DNA from: Sedimentitalea todarodis
Lineage (GTDB): Bacteria; Pseudomonadota; Alphaproteobacteria; Rhodobacterales; Rhodobacteraceae
Reading direction: 5' to 3'
NCBI RefSeq assembly: GCF_032595355.1
Contig: NZ_JASMWN010000017.1
Location: 1 to 64,000 of the forward strand
Length of the DNA stretch: 64,000 nucleotides
The position numbers and the translations under genes are program-made. The first letter of the stretch is position 1, and every line of letters begins with the position of its first letter. The notes beneath the pieces are model-generated. The model searched no databases. It was not told where the DNA came from and was given only the letters and a program-made list of their open reading frames with translations. Shown piece after piece: positions 44,671-53,653 of the stretch.

Positions 44671-47628
44671 TTACTTTCCTTCGATGGTCAGCGCTTCGTT
44701 CACCAGCGCGTTTTGTTGGGCTTTGTGTTGGCTGGCCAACCCGGTCGCGGGCGAAGCCGATGTTGCGCGACCGACATAGAGCGGGCGTTTGTGCTTGGCC
44801 TTGATCCGGTTCAGCACCCATTCGATGTTGGGTTCGATAAAGCTCCAGGCCCCCTGATTCTTGGGCTCTTCCTGGCACCAGACCATTTCGGCCCCTTTGA
44901 ACCGCTCCAGTTCCTTGACAAGAGAGATCGCGGGAAACGGGTAGAACTGTTCGATCCGCATGAGGTAGACATTGTCGATTCCGCGCGCGTCGCGTTCTTC
45001 CAGCAGATCGTAATAGACCTTGCCCGAGCACATCACCACGCGCTTGATCTTGCCGTCGGCGGCCAGACTGGTTTCGGAGTTGCCATGCTGGGCATCGTCC
45101 CACAGCACCCGGTGAAAGCTCGACCCGGTGGTGAACTCTTCTGTTTTCGAGACTGCCATCTTGTGCCGCAACAACGATTTCGGCGTCATCAGGATCAAGG
45201 GTTTGCGGAAGCCGCGGTGGATCTGGCGGCGCAGGATGTGAAAGTAGTTGGCCGGCGTCGTGCAGTTGGCGACGATCCAGTTGTCCTGTCCGCACATCTG
45301 CAGAAACCGCTCGAGCCGGGCGGAACTGTGTTCCGGGCCCTGTCCTTCGTAGCCATGCGGCAGCAGGCAGACGAGGCCGGACATCCGCAGCCATTTGCTT
45401 TCGCCGGAGCTGATGAACTGATCGAACATGATCTGCGCCCCGTTGGCAAAGTCACCAAACTGCGCTTCCCACAGGACCAGCGCGTTGGGTTCGGCGAGCG
45501 AAAAGCCGTACTCAAAGCCCAGAACCGCGTATTCGCTCAGCATCGAGTCGATCACTTCGTACTGTGACTGGCCGGCCCGTATGTTGTTCAACGGAAAATA
45601 GCGCTCTTCGGTGTTCTGATTGATCAGGCCGGAATGGCGCTGGCTAAAGGTCCCGCGCGTCGCGTCCTGACCGGAAAGTCGCACCGGATAGCCTTCGGTG
45701 AGCAAAGAGCCAAAGGCCAGCGCCTCGCCCGTCGCCCAGTCGATACCCTCGCCCGAGGCGAACATCTCTTTCTTGGAGTCCAAAAGGCGGGAAACCGTGC
45801 GATGGATCGGAAAACCGTCGGGCACGCGGGTCAGAGCGTTGCTGACTTCGGTCATCGTTTCGGCTGAAATTGCGGTTTCGCCACGCACGTATTCTTCGCC
45901 GTGCTTGTCGATATGTGACCAGCGCCCGTCGAGCCAGTCTGCCTTGTTGGGTTTGAAATCCTTTCCGGCCTCGAATTCTTCGTTCAGGTGGGATTGAAAC
46001 GAAGCCTTCATATCTTCGATTTCGCCTTCGGGGATCAGCCCGTCCTTGACCAGCCGCTCGGTATAGAGGCTGAGCGTGGTCTTATGGGTCTTGATCTTCT
46101 TGTACATGATCGGGTTGGTGAACATGGGCTCGTCGCCCTCGTTGTGTCCGAACCGGCGGTAGCAGAAGATGTCGATCACCACGTCCTTGCGGAACTTCTG
46201 GCGGAATTCGGTCGCCACCTTGGCGGCATGCACAACGGCTTCGGGATCGTCGCCGTTGACGTGAAAGATCGGCGCTTCGACCATCAACGCGATGTCAGTG
46301 GGGTAGGGCGAACTGCGGCTGAAATGCGGTGCCGTGGTAAAGCCGATCTGGTTGTTCACGATGATATGCATGGTGCCGCCGGTCTTGTGGCCCTTGAGAC
46401 CTGACAGGCCAAAACCCTCGGCAACCACGCCCTGACCGGCAAAGGCTGCATCGCCATGCAGCAGGATCGGCAGGACGGTCGTCCGGTCGTCATCGTTGTT
46501 CTGGTCCTGCTTGGCGCGCGCCTTGCCCAGCACCACCGGGTTCACCGCCTCGAGGTGGCTGGGGTTCGCGGTCAATGAAAGGTGAACGGTGTTGCTGTCA
46601 AATTCCCGGTCGCTGGATGCTCCGAGGTGGTATTTCACGTCGCCTGACCCATCCACATCCTCGGGCTTGAAGCTGCCGCCCTGGAATTCGTTGAAAATGG
46701 CGCGATAGGGCTTTTTCAGCACATTGGCCAGAACCGACAGACGACCGCGGTGAGGCATGCCGATGATGATGTCCCTGACGCCCAGTGCACCGCCGCGCTT
46801 GATGATCTGCTCCATAGCTGGAATCAGGCTTTCACCGCCATCCAGACCAAAGCGCTTGGTGCCCATGTACTTGACATGCAGGAACTTTTCAAAGCCCTCG
46901 GCCTCGACCATCTTGTTCAGGATCGCCTTGCGTCCTTCGCGGGTAAAGCGGATTTCCTTGTCGAACCCCTCGATCCGCTCCTTCAGCCAGGCGGCTTCCT
47001 CGGGGTTCGAGATGTGCATGTACTGCAGCGCGAAGGTGCCGCAATAGGTACGCTTCACGATCTCGACGATCTGGCGCATCGACGCGATCTGCAGGCCGAG
47101 AACATTGTCGATAAAAATCGGTCGGTCCATGTCTGCCTCGGCAAAGCCGTAGGTCTTGGGGTCCAACTCGGGATGCACGTTCTCGTCACGCATTCCCAGC
47201 GGGTCCAGATCGGCAACCAGATGTCCGCGAATGCGATAGGCCCGGATCAGCATCAGTGCCCGGATACTGTCCAGCACCGCCCGCTTGATCTGCTCATCGC
47301 TGACGGCGACATTGGTGGATGCGGCCTTTTCGGCGATCTTCTTGCCAGCGGATTTGACTTCGGGATCCGGCCAGGCCCCGGTCAGCGCGGCGGTCAGATC
47401 ATCGGCAGGCTGCGGTGGCCAGTCGGTACGCGCCCAGGACGGGCCGCTCGCCTCTGCCTTGACGTCGATTTCGGCATCGCCCAATTGCGAAAAGAATGCG
47501 GCCCATGCGTCATCGACCGCGTTCGGATCATTGGCGTACTGGGCATAGAGCTGTTCCAGGTACTCCGCGTTGTGCCCCTGCATGAAGGACGAGGCGTGGA
47601 ACTGGTCGTTAGGGGAATGTTCGGTCAT
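44671..47628 (-). CDS. sucA: 2-oxoglutarate dehydrogenase E1 component
   Basis: 985-residue thiamine-diphosphate enzyme that decarboxylates 2-oxoglutarate and transfers succinyl to E2. The N-terminal SFMQGHNAEYLEQLYAQYANDP segment is the E2-binding helix typical of SucA. The ThDP region includes IGMPHRGRLSVLANVLKKP and GDAAFAGQGVVAEG, with HGYEGQGPEHSSARLERFLQ in the pyrimidine domain. Its start overlaps the DUF805 gene stop by 4 bp (ATGA), so it is translationally tied to the upstream genes of the suc cluster. Confidence 0.97.
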   Translation of the reverse strand: MTEHSPNDQFHASSFMQGHNAEYLEQLYAQYANDPNAVDDAWAAFFSQLGDAEIDVKAEASGPSWARTDWPPQPADDLTAALTGAWPDPEVKSAGKKIAEKAASTNVAVSDEQIKRAVLDSIRALMLIRAYRIRGHLVADLDPLGMRDENVHPELDPKTYGFAEADMDRPIFIDNVLGLQIASMRQIVEIVKRTYCGTFALQYMHISNPEEAAWLKERIEGFDKEIRFTREGRKAILNKMVEAEGFEKFLHVKYMGTKRFGLDGGESLIPAMEQIIKRGGALGVRDIIIGMPHRGRLSVLANVLKKPYRAIFNEFQGGSFKPEDVDGSGDVKYHLGASSDREFDSNTVHLSLTANPSHLEAVNPVVLGKARAKQDQNNDDDRTTVLPILLHGDAAFAGQGVVAEGFGLSGLKGHKTGGTMHIIVNNQIGFTTAPHFSRSSPYPTDIALMVEAPIFHVNGDDPEAVVHAAKVATEFRQKFRKDVVIDIFCYRRFGHNEGDEPMFTNPIMYKKIKTHKTTLSLYTERLVKDGLIPEGEIEDMKASFQSHLNEEFEAGKDFKPNKADWLDGRWSHIDKHGEEYVRGETAISAETMTEVSNALTRVPDGFPIHRTVSRLLDSKKEMFASGEGIDWATGEALAFGSLLTEGYPVRLSGQDATRGTFSQRHSGLINQNTEERYFPLNNIRAGQSQYEVIDSMLSEYAVLGFEYGFSLAEPNALVLWEAQFGDFANGAQIMFDQFISSGESKWLRMSGLVCLLPHGYEGQGPEHSSARLERFLQMCGQDNWIVANCTTPANYFHILRRQIHRGFRKPLILMTPKSLLRHKMAVSKTEEFTTGSSFHRVLWDDAQHGNSETSLAADGKIKRVVMCSGKVYYDLLEERDARGIDNVYLMRIEQFYPFPAISLVKELERFKGAEMVWCQEEPKNQGAWSFIEPNIEWVLNRIKAKHKRPLYVGRATSASPATGLASQHKAQQNALVNEALTIEGK

Positions 47629-48167
47629 GAATGTACCTCATATGGGTTGGGACCGTAAGTGTTGGAGCCGGGTTGGCTGGGGCGGCTGAGCCACCAGAGC
47701 ACAAGAAGCGGAGAGACGATCAGAACGAACATCGCAGGGATGAACACCAGCAATGTCGCCCGTGTCAGCAGAACGTCAATTGAATGCCTGCCGGAGAAAT
47801 GGTCGGCAAGCCCGATACCAAACAACAGAACAAGGGCGGTTCCCACGATCATCAACATCGGCAGCAGTACATAGAGCCCACTGCGCCCGGTATCGTGCAT
47901 ACGCCGCCAAGCCACGGCAAGATGCGGCAGAACGACCGCGAGGCCAACAACCGATTGAGCTGGCTGAGACGAATGCGCCATCGTTGCACTCCCTGCGTCG
48001 CCGCTCACGCTGACCACCGATGTGAAAAACGTCCAGTCGATCAGCGACGCGATGAAGCTGACGAGCAAGATGAACAGAAAGAACCACCAGTATTCCGCGC
48101 GCGGGGCGCGGCCCGAGAAGGTCACGTACTTTCCCAGGCATGTCTTTACCGCCGTCGTAAAGGTCAT
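47625..48167 (-). CDS. DUF805 family membrane protein
   Basis: 180-residue inner-membrane protein with the DUF805 entry motif YVTFSGRAPRAEYWWFFLFILL and the central AVAWRRMHDTGRSGLYVLLP (conserved RRLHD-G-SG pattern). About four transmembrane helices. Function unknown in the family. Located between the lipoprotein gene and sucA, overlapping the latter by 4 bp, it is a non-metabolic passenger of the suc operon. Confidence 0.88.
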   Translation of the reverse strand: MTFTTAVKTCLGKYVTFSGRAPRAEYWWFFLFILLVSFIASLIDWTFFTSVVSVSGDAGSATMAHSSQPAQSVVGLAVVLPHLAVAWRRMHDTGRSGLYVLLPMLMIVGTALVLLFGIGLADHFSGRHSIDVLLTRATLLVFIPAMFVLIVSPLLVLWWLSRPSQPGSNTYGPNPYEVHS

Positions 48168-48213
48168 CGATGCCTTCTCCGGTCTTGCGCCGTGTCGCGC
48201 GTCAAGGCGGTCC

Positions 48214-48564
48214 TCATATGCACTTCACCCCGACCATACGCGGCTTTTCCTTGCCCGACTTCAAAGCCGATTCTGCCATCCGTATTGAAGCTGTTGGCTC
48301 TCCATTCAAGCGGCAGATTGCTTCCGCGTTCTGCCGGATCAGGGCGTCGGTTGCATTCCGGATCACATAGAGTGGCTTGCCGCCCTCACTGGGGGTATGG
48401 AAGATCAGCACGTCCTGCGTCCGCAGGATATCGCCGATATAACCCGGTATGGGTGTCACCGGCCCGGGAACGGGTGCTGAAAATGTCGGGATCGGTTCCG
48501 TCGGGCCACATCCGGGAAGCGCGGCTGCCCAGAGAAGTCCAATTGCTAAAAACCTGCACCGCAT
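48214..48564 (-). CDS. Hypothetical lipoprotein
   Basis: 116-residue predicted lipoprotein: signal with lipobox LPGC (LAIGLLWAAALPGCGPTEP), then a Pro-rich linker and a small domain with YVIRNATDALIRQNAEAICRLNG ending in a Cys (GVKCI), so one internal disulfide is possible. No family recognised. It lies 4 bp after sucD and 46 bp before the DUF805 gene, again inside the suc cluster. Confidence 0.65.
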   Translation of the reverse strand: MRCRFLAIGLLWAAALPGCGPTEPIPTFSAPVPGPVTPIPGYIGDILRTQDVLIFHTPSEGGKPLYVIRNATDALIRQNAEAICRLNGEPTASIRMAESALKSGKEKPRMVGVKCI

Positions 48565-48568
48565 CGGA

Positions 48569-49450
48569 TCAGCCTATCGCTTCCAGAACCGCCTCGCCCA
48601 GCGACGCAGGGCTTTCGGCGACGACGATGCCAGCAGATTTCATCGCTTCGATCTTGTCTTCGGCCCCGCCTTTGCCGCCAGCGACGATAGCGCCGGCATG
48701 GCCCATGCGGCGGCCCGGAGGGGCGGTGCGGCCTGCGATGAAACCGGCGGTCGGTTTCCAGCGGCCTTTCTTCTTCTCGTCGGCGAGGAACTGCGCCGCC
48801 TCTTCCTCGGCAGAGCCACCAATTTCGCCGATCATGATGATGCTGGTCGTCTCGTCATCCGCAAGGAACCATTCCAGCACGTCGATATGCTCGGTGCCCT
48901 TGATCGGATCGCCGCCGATGCCGACGCAGGTCGACTGGCCCAGCCCCACATCGGTGGTCTGCTTCACCGCCTCATAGGTCAGCGTGCCCGAGCGGGAGAC
49001 CACGCCGCAGGAGCCGCGCTTGTGGATATGACCCGGCATGATCCCGATCTTGCAGGCTCCCGGCGTGATGACACCGGGGCAGTTCGGCCCGATCAGCCGG
49101 CTTTGCGACCCTTCGAGCGCCCGTTTCACGCGCATCATGTCCAGAACCGGGATGCCTTCGGTGATCGCGACAATAACCTCCATCTCGGCATCGATCGCTT
49201 CGAGGATCGAATCCGCAGCAAAGGGCGGCGGCACGTAGATCACCGTGGCATCGGCCCCGGTCACGGCCTTGGCTTCGTGGACCGAGTTGAAGACCGGCAG
49301 GTCCATATGCTCCATCCCACCCTTGCCCGGCGTCACCCCGCCGACCATCCTGGTGCCATATGCAATGGCCTGATCCGTGTGAAACGTCCCCTGTGAGCCG
49401 GTCAGACCCTGACAGATGACTTTGGTGTTTTCGTCGATGAGGACTGCCAT
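48569..49450 (-). CDS. sucD: Succinyl-CoA ligase alpha subunit
   Basis: 293-residue CoA-binding subunit of succinyl-CoA synthetase. The CoA-binding N-terminus has CQGLTGSQGTFHTDQAIAYGT; GPNCPGVITPGACKIGIMP is typical, and the phosphorylated His is in GRRMGHAGAIVAGGKG. It is separated from sucC by a secreted hypothetical gene, not adjacent as in most bacteria, although all are co-oriented and closely spaced. Confidence 0.97.
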   Translation of the reverse strand: MAVLIDENTKVICQGLTGSQGTFHTDQAIAYGTRMVGGVTPGKGGMEHMDLPVFNSVHEAKAVTGADATVIYVPPPFAADSILEAIDAEMEVIVAITEGIPVLDMMRVKRALEGSQSRLIGPNCPGVITPGACKIGIMPGHIHKRGSCGVVSRSGTLTYEAVKQTTDVGLGQSTCVGIGGDPIKGTEHIDVLEWFLADDETTSIIMIGEIGGSAEEEAAQFLADEKKKGRWKPTAGFIAGRTAPPGRRMGHAGAIVAGGKGGAEDKIEAMKSAGIVVAESPASLGEAVLEAIG

Positions 49451-49461
49451 TGCTGTATTCC

Positions 49462-50019
49462 TTACTTCTGTACCATGCTGCCGGGCTTGGACCGCTTGTG
49501 GACTTCAAAGGATATGCTCATCCCTTTAATCACCGGATTTCGGACTTTTCCGATCTCTACTCGTGCAAGTTTGCCACCGAAGGCACCGAGCCAGACCTGT
49601 GCCCCATTTCTTGGCTTGCCGGGCTCTCCGGCAATTTTCTTGATCCACGGGTTGGCCAAGCGTGTTGCCTCCGACCGGCTCATTCCGTTCACCACGACGA
49701 TGCAGCCGATCCAGTTGCGAACGGTACCTGACGAAACCATGACTCGACCGTCATGCCCGGTGGCGGTCCGAAAATTTGCATTGTGATTTACAGTGCGCGT
49801 TTCCATCGAACGGAACGCGCTGGCCGCAGCCCTGCGGTCACCAAAATGAGCTTGGCACGTATTCATCAGATTCTTTGCCAAGGTCAGATCGCTCTCATCA
49901 GCAGCGTGTGCTTGGGGGCCAAGTCCCGACAGTAGCAGCGCGCAGCAAGCGACGCCGAAACTTGAGCTCAAGCGATACTTGAGTTTGGACCAACTGCTCG
50001 TTGAGCGAGGTCTGCGCAT
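49462..50019 (-). CDS. Secreted hypothetical protein inserted between sucC and sucD
   Basis: 185-residue protein with a basic N-terminus and signal peptide (FGVACCALLLSGLGPQAHA), then a mature part with two Cys residues (LMNTCQAHF, WIGCIVVVNGMSR) and a Lys/Arg-rich end. No family recognised. The ATG follows the sucC stop by 2 bp with GAAGGGG upstream, and sucD starts 11 bp after its end, so it is firmly within the operon. Its codon use is more AT-rich than its neighbours in places. Confidence 0.65.
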   Translation of the reverse strand: MRRPRSTSSWSKLKYRLSSSFGVACCALLLSGLGPQAHAADESDLTLAKNLMNTCQAHFGDRRAAASAFRSMETRTVNHNANFRTATGHDGRVMVSSGTVRNWIGCIVVVNGMSRSEATRLANPWIKKIAGEPGKPRNGAQVWLGAFGGKLARVEIGKVRNPVIKGMSISFEVHKRSKPGSMVQK

Positions 50020-50021
50020 AT

Positions 50022-51215
50022 CTACCCCTTCACCGCTTTCACGATCTTTTCCGCGCCGTCCTTCAGGTTGTCGGCGGCGATCACGTCAAGCCCCGAGGTG
50101 TTGATGATCTCATTGCCCTTCTCGACATTCGTCCCTTCCAGCCGCACCACCAGCGGCACGGTGAGGCCGACTTCCTTTACCGCGGCAACGACGCCTTCGG
50201 CGATGACGTCGCAGCGCATGATGCCACCAAAGATGTTGACCAGGATACCTTTGACTTGTGGGTCGCTGGTAATGATCTTGAACGCCTCGGTGACCTTTTC
50301 CTTGGTCGCGCCGCCGCCCACGTCGAGGAAATTGGCGGGTTCCGCGCCGTAGAGCTTGATGATATCCATTGTCGCCATTGCCAGACCGGCCCCGTTGACC
50401 ATGCAGCCGATCTCGCCATCCAGCGAGATGTAGTTCAGGTCGAACTTGCTGGCTTCCAACTCCTTGGGGTCTTCCTCGGAGGTGTCGCGCAGTTCGGCGA
50501 TGTCGGCGTGCCGGTAGACCGCGTTGCCGTCAAAGCCCATCTTGGCGTCGAGGCATTTCAGATCACCACCATCGGTTACGATCAGCGGGTTGATTTCGAG
50601 CATCTCCATGTCTTTTTCGATGAACATGCGATAAAGCGTGCCCATCAGCCGTACGCATTGCTTTATCTGCTTGCCTGTGAGGCCGAGCATGAAGGCAATC
50701 CGGCGCCCGTGGAATGCCTGGTAGCCGGTAGCCGGGTCGACCGAGAATGACAGGATTTTCTCGGGTGTGCTGGCGGCGACCTCTTCGATATCCATGCCGC
50801 CCTCGGTCGAGCAGACAAAACTGATCCGGCTTGTCTGCCGATCGACGAGCAATGCCAGATACATCTCTGTTTCGATGCCGCTGCCGTCTTCGATGTAGAT
50901 GCGATTGACCTGTTTGCCTGCCGGGCCGGTCTGATGGGTGACCAGTGTCCGACCGAGCATTCTCTTGGCCTCCAACGCGGCCTCTTCCACCGATTTGGTA
51001 AGGCGCACACCGCCCTTGTCCCCGGCGTCCAGCTCTTTGAAGTTGCCCTTTCCGCGCCCGCCGGCGTGAATCTGGGCCTTGACCACCCACAGGGGGCCAT
51101 CCATCTCGCCAGCAGCGGTCTTTGCCTCTTCCGCGCGCAGGACGACACGCCCGTCAGAGACCGGCGCTCCGTAACTGCGTAGCAATGCCTTGGCCTGATA
51201 TTCGTGAATGTTCAT
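50022..51215 (-). CDS. sucC: Succinyl-CoA ligase [ADP-forming] beta subunit
   Basis: 397-residue ATP-grasp subunit of succinyl-CoA synthetase. MNIHEYQAKALLRSYGAPV is the family start (ATG at 51215); WVVKAQIHAGGRGKGNFKEL holds the ATP-grasp Lys, ALEINPLIV the Mg-binding region and NIFGGIMRCDVIAEG the C-terminal CoA-binding loop. The open frame extends upstream without similarity. Its 5' region carries the tandem TGTGATCACA sites described separately, so it is probably the first gene of the operon. Confidence 0.97.
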   Translation of the reverse strand: MNIHEYQAKALLRSYGAPVSDGRVVLRAEEAKTAAGEMDGPLWVVKAQIHAGGRGKGNFKELDAGDKGGVRLTKSVEEAALEAKRMLGRTLVTHQTGPAGKQVNRIYIEDGSGIETEMYLALLVDRQTSRISFVCSTEGGMDIEEVAASTPEKILSFSVDPATGYQAFHGRRIAFMLGLTGKQIKQCVRLMGTLYRMFIEKDMEMLEINPLIVTDGGDLKCLDAKMGFDGNAVYRHADIAELRDTSEEDPKELEASKFDLNYISLDGEIGCMVNGAGLAMATMDIIKLYGAEPANFLDVGGGATKEKVTEAFKIITSDPQVKGILVNIFGGIMRCDVIAEGVVAAVKEVGLTVPLVVRLEGTNVEKGNEIINTSGLDVIAADNLKDGAEKIVKAVKG

Positions 51216-51324
51216 CGAAAACTGTCCCGTCTTGCTGCGATTACCACGGGTTTGCCACCCTGCACCTATGGAGTTAAACGCTTTTTTGACGCAGGGCGTG
51301 GGTTTTCGTGAAAAAAGCGACATT

Positions 51325-51355
51325 TGTGATCACACGTTCAAAAAGTGTGATCACA
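51325..51355. promoter_or_regulatory. Tandem TGTGATCACA operator upstream of sucC
   Basis: Two identical 10-bp palindromes, TGTGATCACA at 51325-51334 and 51346-51355, are separated by 11 bp, giving a centre-to-centre distance of 21 bp (two helical turns). They lie 110-140 bp before the sucC start codon. The same arrangement occurs upstream of sdhC and nowhere else that I found in the window. Confidence 0.8.
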
Positions 51356-51414
51356 ACGAGTAGGAAGACCGGCCCGATGTTCGTCTGAAAGTGTGATCGT
51401 GCGATTCGTTCTGA

Positions 51415-51450
51415 CAAAAAAGGAAACGCCACCCGAAAGGGGTGACGTTT
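51415..51450 (-). terminator. Terminator after the VPLPA-CTERM gene
   Basis: Read on the minus strand, an 11-bp stem (one mismatch, AAACG...CGTTT outside) with a five-base loop is followed by CC and six T residues. It ends transcription 68 bp after the CTERM gene stop and insulates sucC. Confidence 0.82.
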
Positions 51451-51517
51451 GATTTTGTTCGTTCTTTGAGGCAGAGCAATCGCAACCTGCGTTGATCTAC
51501 CGGTCAGGCTTGGGACG

Positions 51518-52267
51518 CTAAGACTTGCGGCGGCGGCGCGCGATCCAGCCCATCAGGCCCAAACCACCCGCGAGCAGGGGGAGCGAAGCCGGAACCGGGA
51601 TTGGCGCCACGCTGGAGCCCAGACGAACATCATCGATACCAAAGCCGTCACCGGAATCAAGGAACAGGGACAGATCCACCGAACTCACGAGACGATCAAG
51701 ACCGATCCTGACCAGGAACAGATCGCCATCGCCTTGCCGGCTGGAACGCAGGATGTCCTCGGCCACGTCAAACATCTCGCCCGCGACATTGATCTCAAAC
51801 GCGACCCGTCCGACGTCATCGACATCGGTCAGAAAAAAGCTGATGCTGTCAAACATCGAGCCACCGGCAGCCGCCAGATTGATGGCGCTGTTGTCGTTGC
51901 TGTCAAGCCAGTTCGAACCACCGAAAGTGGTATTGTAGCGGCCATAATTCGAGGTGTTGCGGATCAGGCTCTGATCGTCGGGCGTATCACAGGAACGGCC
52001 GCATCGACCGCCAGGGGTTGTGGTGAAGTCACCGACACTTGTGCTGGTCAGCGGCGTCACATCGCCAGGGCCTCCGCCATCCGGTACAGGTGTATAGCTT
52101 TCGAAGTCTTCAAAGGCGACGACATGGTCGGTATCGCGGGCGTCGCGATAGCTAGTAGCTGAGGCAACTTGGGATTGATCAAAGGCTCTCCAATCCAAGG
52201 TGGCGGCACTCGCGCCGGTTCCCAACAGGGTCGCAGCGACTGCTACGGTTGCAAATTTCTTGATCAT
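51518..52267 (-). CDS. VPLPA-CTERM sorting-signal protein
   Basis: 249-residue exported protein. A signal peptide (FATVAVAATLLGTGASA) is followed by a beta-rich mature domain whose FGIDDVRLG ending recalls PEP-CTERM-type surface proteins. The C-terminus is a sorting signal: the motif VPASLPLL, a hydrophobic helix (AGGLGLMGWIA) and a basic cluster RRRRKS, the VPLPA-type tripartite tail processed by exosortase-like enzymes. No exosortase is in the window. The ATG at 52267 is used; the upstream extension lacks a signal. It sits between mdh and sucC but has its own terminator. Confidence 0.85.
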   Translation of the reverse strand: MIKKFATVAVAATLLGTGASAATLDWRAFDQSQVASATSYRDARDTDHVVAFEDFESYTPVPDGGGPGDVTPLTSTSVGDFTTTPGGRCGRSCDTPDDQSLIRNTSNYGRYNTTFGGSNWLDSNDNSAINLAAAGGSMFDSISFFLTDVDDVGRVAFEINVAGEMFDVAEDILRSSRQGDGDLFLVRIGLDRLVSSVDLSLFLDSGDGFGIDDVRLGSSVAPIPVPASLPLLAGGLGLMGWIARRRRKS

Positions 52268-52345
52268 GATTCCACTCTCTTTAAATACGCTTACTAGTAC
52301 AACAAGATCGCACAACTCGGCGGGAAGAAAGCTGTGCGGATTCTG

Positions 52346-52362
52346 AGAAGACTCCGTCTTCT
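52346..52362. promoter_or_regulatory. Inverted repeat upstream of the VPLPA-CTERM gene
   Basis: AGAAGAC-TCC-GTCTTCT, a perfect 7-bp inverted repeat with a 3-base spacer, 79 bp before the start codon, in an AT-rich segment. It is not followed by a T-run on either strand, so an operator is more likely than a terminator. Confidence 0.4.
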
Positions 52363-52472
52363 GTTAATACTTTATTAGGAAATGAAGCCAGAATCAATGG
52401 TCTTGGTGTCAACGACATATTGGCTGAATATGCGTCAAGTTGAATCTTGTGGCGTCGCCATCAACAATCCAC

Positions 52473-52503
52473 AAAAATCCGGACAGCAATTGATGCTGCC
52501 CGG
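52473..52503 (-). terminator. Terminator after mdh
   Basis: Read on the minus strand, a 10-bp stem (CCGGGCAGCA with TGCTGTCCGG, one G-T wobble) and 5-base loop are followed by ATTTTTGT. It begins 30 bp after the mdh stop. Confidence 0.85.
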
Positions 52504-52532
52504 CGTCAAAACGTTTCTTTTGTATGATCAGG

Positions 52533-53495
52533 TTACGCGAGTGAGCTGTCGATGCCTTTGCAAGCTTCGACCAAGCCTTTGACCGCCTTGACAGAACTGT
52601 CAAACATCGCCTGCTCATCCTTGGTCATCTTGATGTCGATGACCTTTTCGATCCCGCCGGCACCGATGACGGTAGGCACGCCGACATACATGCCTTTCAA
52701 ACCCAGGGCGCCATCCACATAGGCGGCACAGGGCAGAACCCGTTTCTGATCTTTCAGATAGGCTTCGGCCATTTCAATCGCGGAGGTGGCCGGTGCATAG
52801 AATGCGCTGCCGGTTTTCAGCAAGCCGACGATTTCGGCACCGCCATCACGGGTGCGCTGAATGATACCGTCCAGCGTTTCCTGCGTGGTCCAACCCATCG
52901 CGACCAGATCGGGCAGCGGAATGCCGGCAACGGTCGAATAGCGCGACAGGGGCACCATGGTATCGCCGTGGCCACCCAGAACGAAGGCAGTGACGTCCTT
53001 CATCGAGACGCCAAACTCGGTCGCAAGGAAATGACGGAAACGCGCACTGTCCAGAACGCCCGCCATGCCACATACTTTTTCATGCGGCAGGCCCGAGAAT
53101 TCACGCAGCGCCCAGACCATCGCGTCAAGCGGATTGGTGATGCAGATCACGAACGCATTGGGTGCGTGATCGCGGATGCCTTCGCCGACCGACTTCATGA
53201 CCTTGAGGTTGATCCCCAGCAGATCGTCGCGGCTCATCCCCGGCTTGCGAGGAACACCGGCAGTGACGATGCAGACGTCCGCACCGGCGATATCGGCGTA
53301 GGACTGGGTGCCCGAGAGCGACGCATCAAAGCCTTCTGACGGGCCGGATTCCGCGATGTCGAGTGCTTTGCCCTCTGGTGTGCCTTCAGCGATATCGAAC
53401 AGGACGACGTCGCCGAGTTCTTTCAGAGCTGCGAGGTGGGCGAGCGTGCCGCCGATCTGACCTGCTCCGATGAGCGCGATCTTGGGTCTGGCCAT
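52533..53495 (-). CDS. mdh: Malate dehydrogenase
   Basis: 320-residue LDH-like malate dehydrogenase, interconverting malate and oxaloacetate with NAD. The Rossmann motif is ALIGAGQIGGTLAHL; the substrate Arg pair is in GVPRKPGMSRDDL, and the catalytic His in VLGGHGDTMVPLSRYS. Length and motifs are of the alphaproteobacterial [LDH]-type MDH. Upstream 158 bp separate it from the divergent TauE/SafE gene; a strong terminator follows it, so it is probably monocistronic. Confidence 0.97.
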   Translation of the reverse strand: MARPKIALIGAGQIGGTLAHLAALKELGDVVLFDIAEGTPEGKALDIAESGPSEGFDASLSGTQSYADIAGADVCIVTAGVPRKPGMSRDDLLGINLKVMKSVGEGIRDHAPNAFVICITNPLDAMVWALREFSGLPHEKVCGMAGVLDSARFRHFLATEFGVSMKDVTAFVLGGHGDTMVPLSRYSTVAGIPLPDLVAMGWTTQETLDGIIQRTRDGGAEIVGLLKTGSAFYAPATSAIEMAEAYLKDQKRVLPCAAYVDGALGLKGMYVGVPTVIGAGGIEKVIDIKMTKDEQAMFDSSVKAVKGLVEACKGIDSSLA

Positions 53496-53653
53496 GGATT
53501 TCTCTCCGATCCGATGAAATTTGCGCGTTGCGTAGTGCGTTAGGCGGCGTCGCGCAAGTGTTCTGCGGTGCGGCGTGGCGGCACGTCACCGCTGGCAGAG
53601 GTGCCAGCATTGCGGTAAAGACCAATTAGGGGAATGGGTTACGGGGCAGCGCC

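Larger units (their letters stand above)
51216..51517. other. 302-bp region upstream of sucC
   Basis: No gene is seen here. From the sucC side it contains the leader, a tandem pair of perfect palindromes (51325-51355), a further related half-type sequence (TGTGATCGTG at 51392-51401) and the terminator of the VPLPA-CTERM gene (51415-51450). Confidence 0.7.

Noticed and set aside
52382..52582. 66-codon plus-strand ORF near the mdh end
   Set aside because: It crosses the mdh terminator and coding end, has no ribosome site and no family features.
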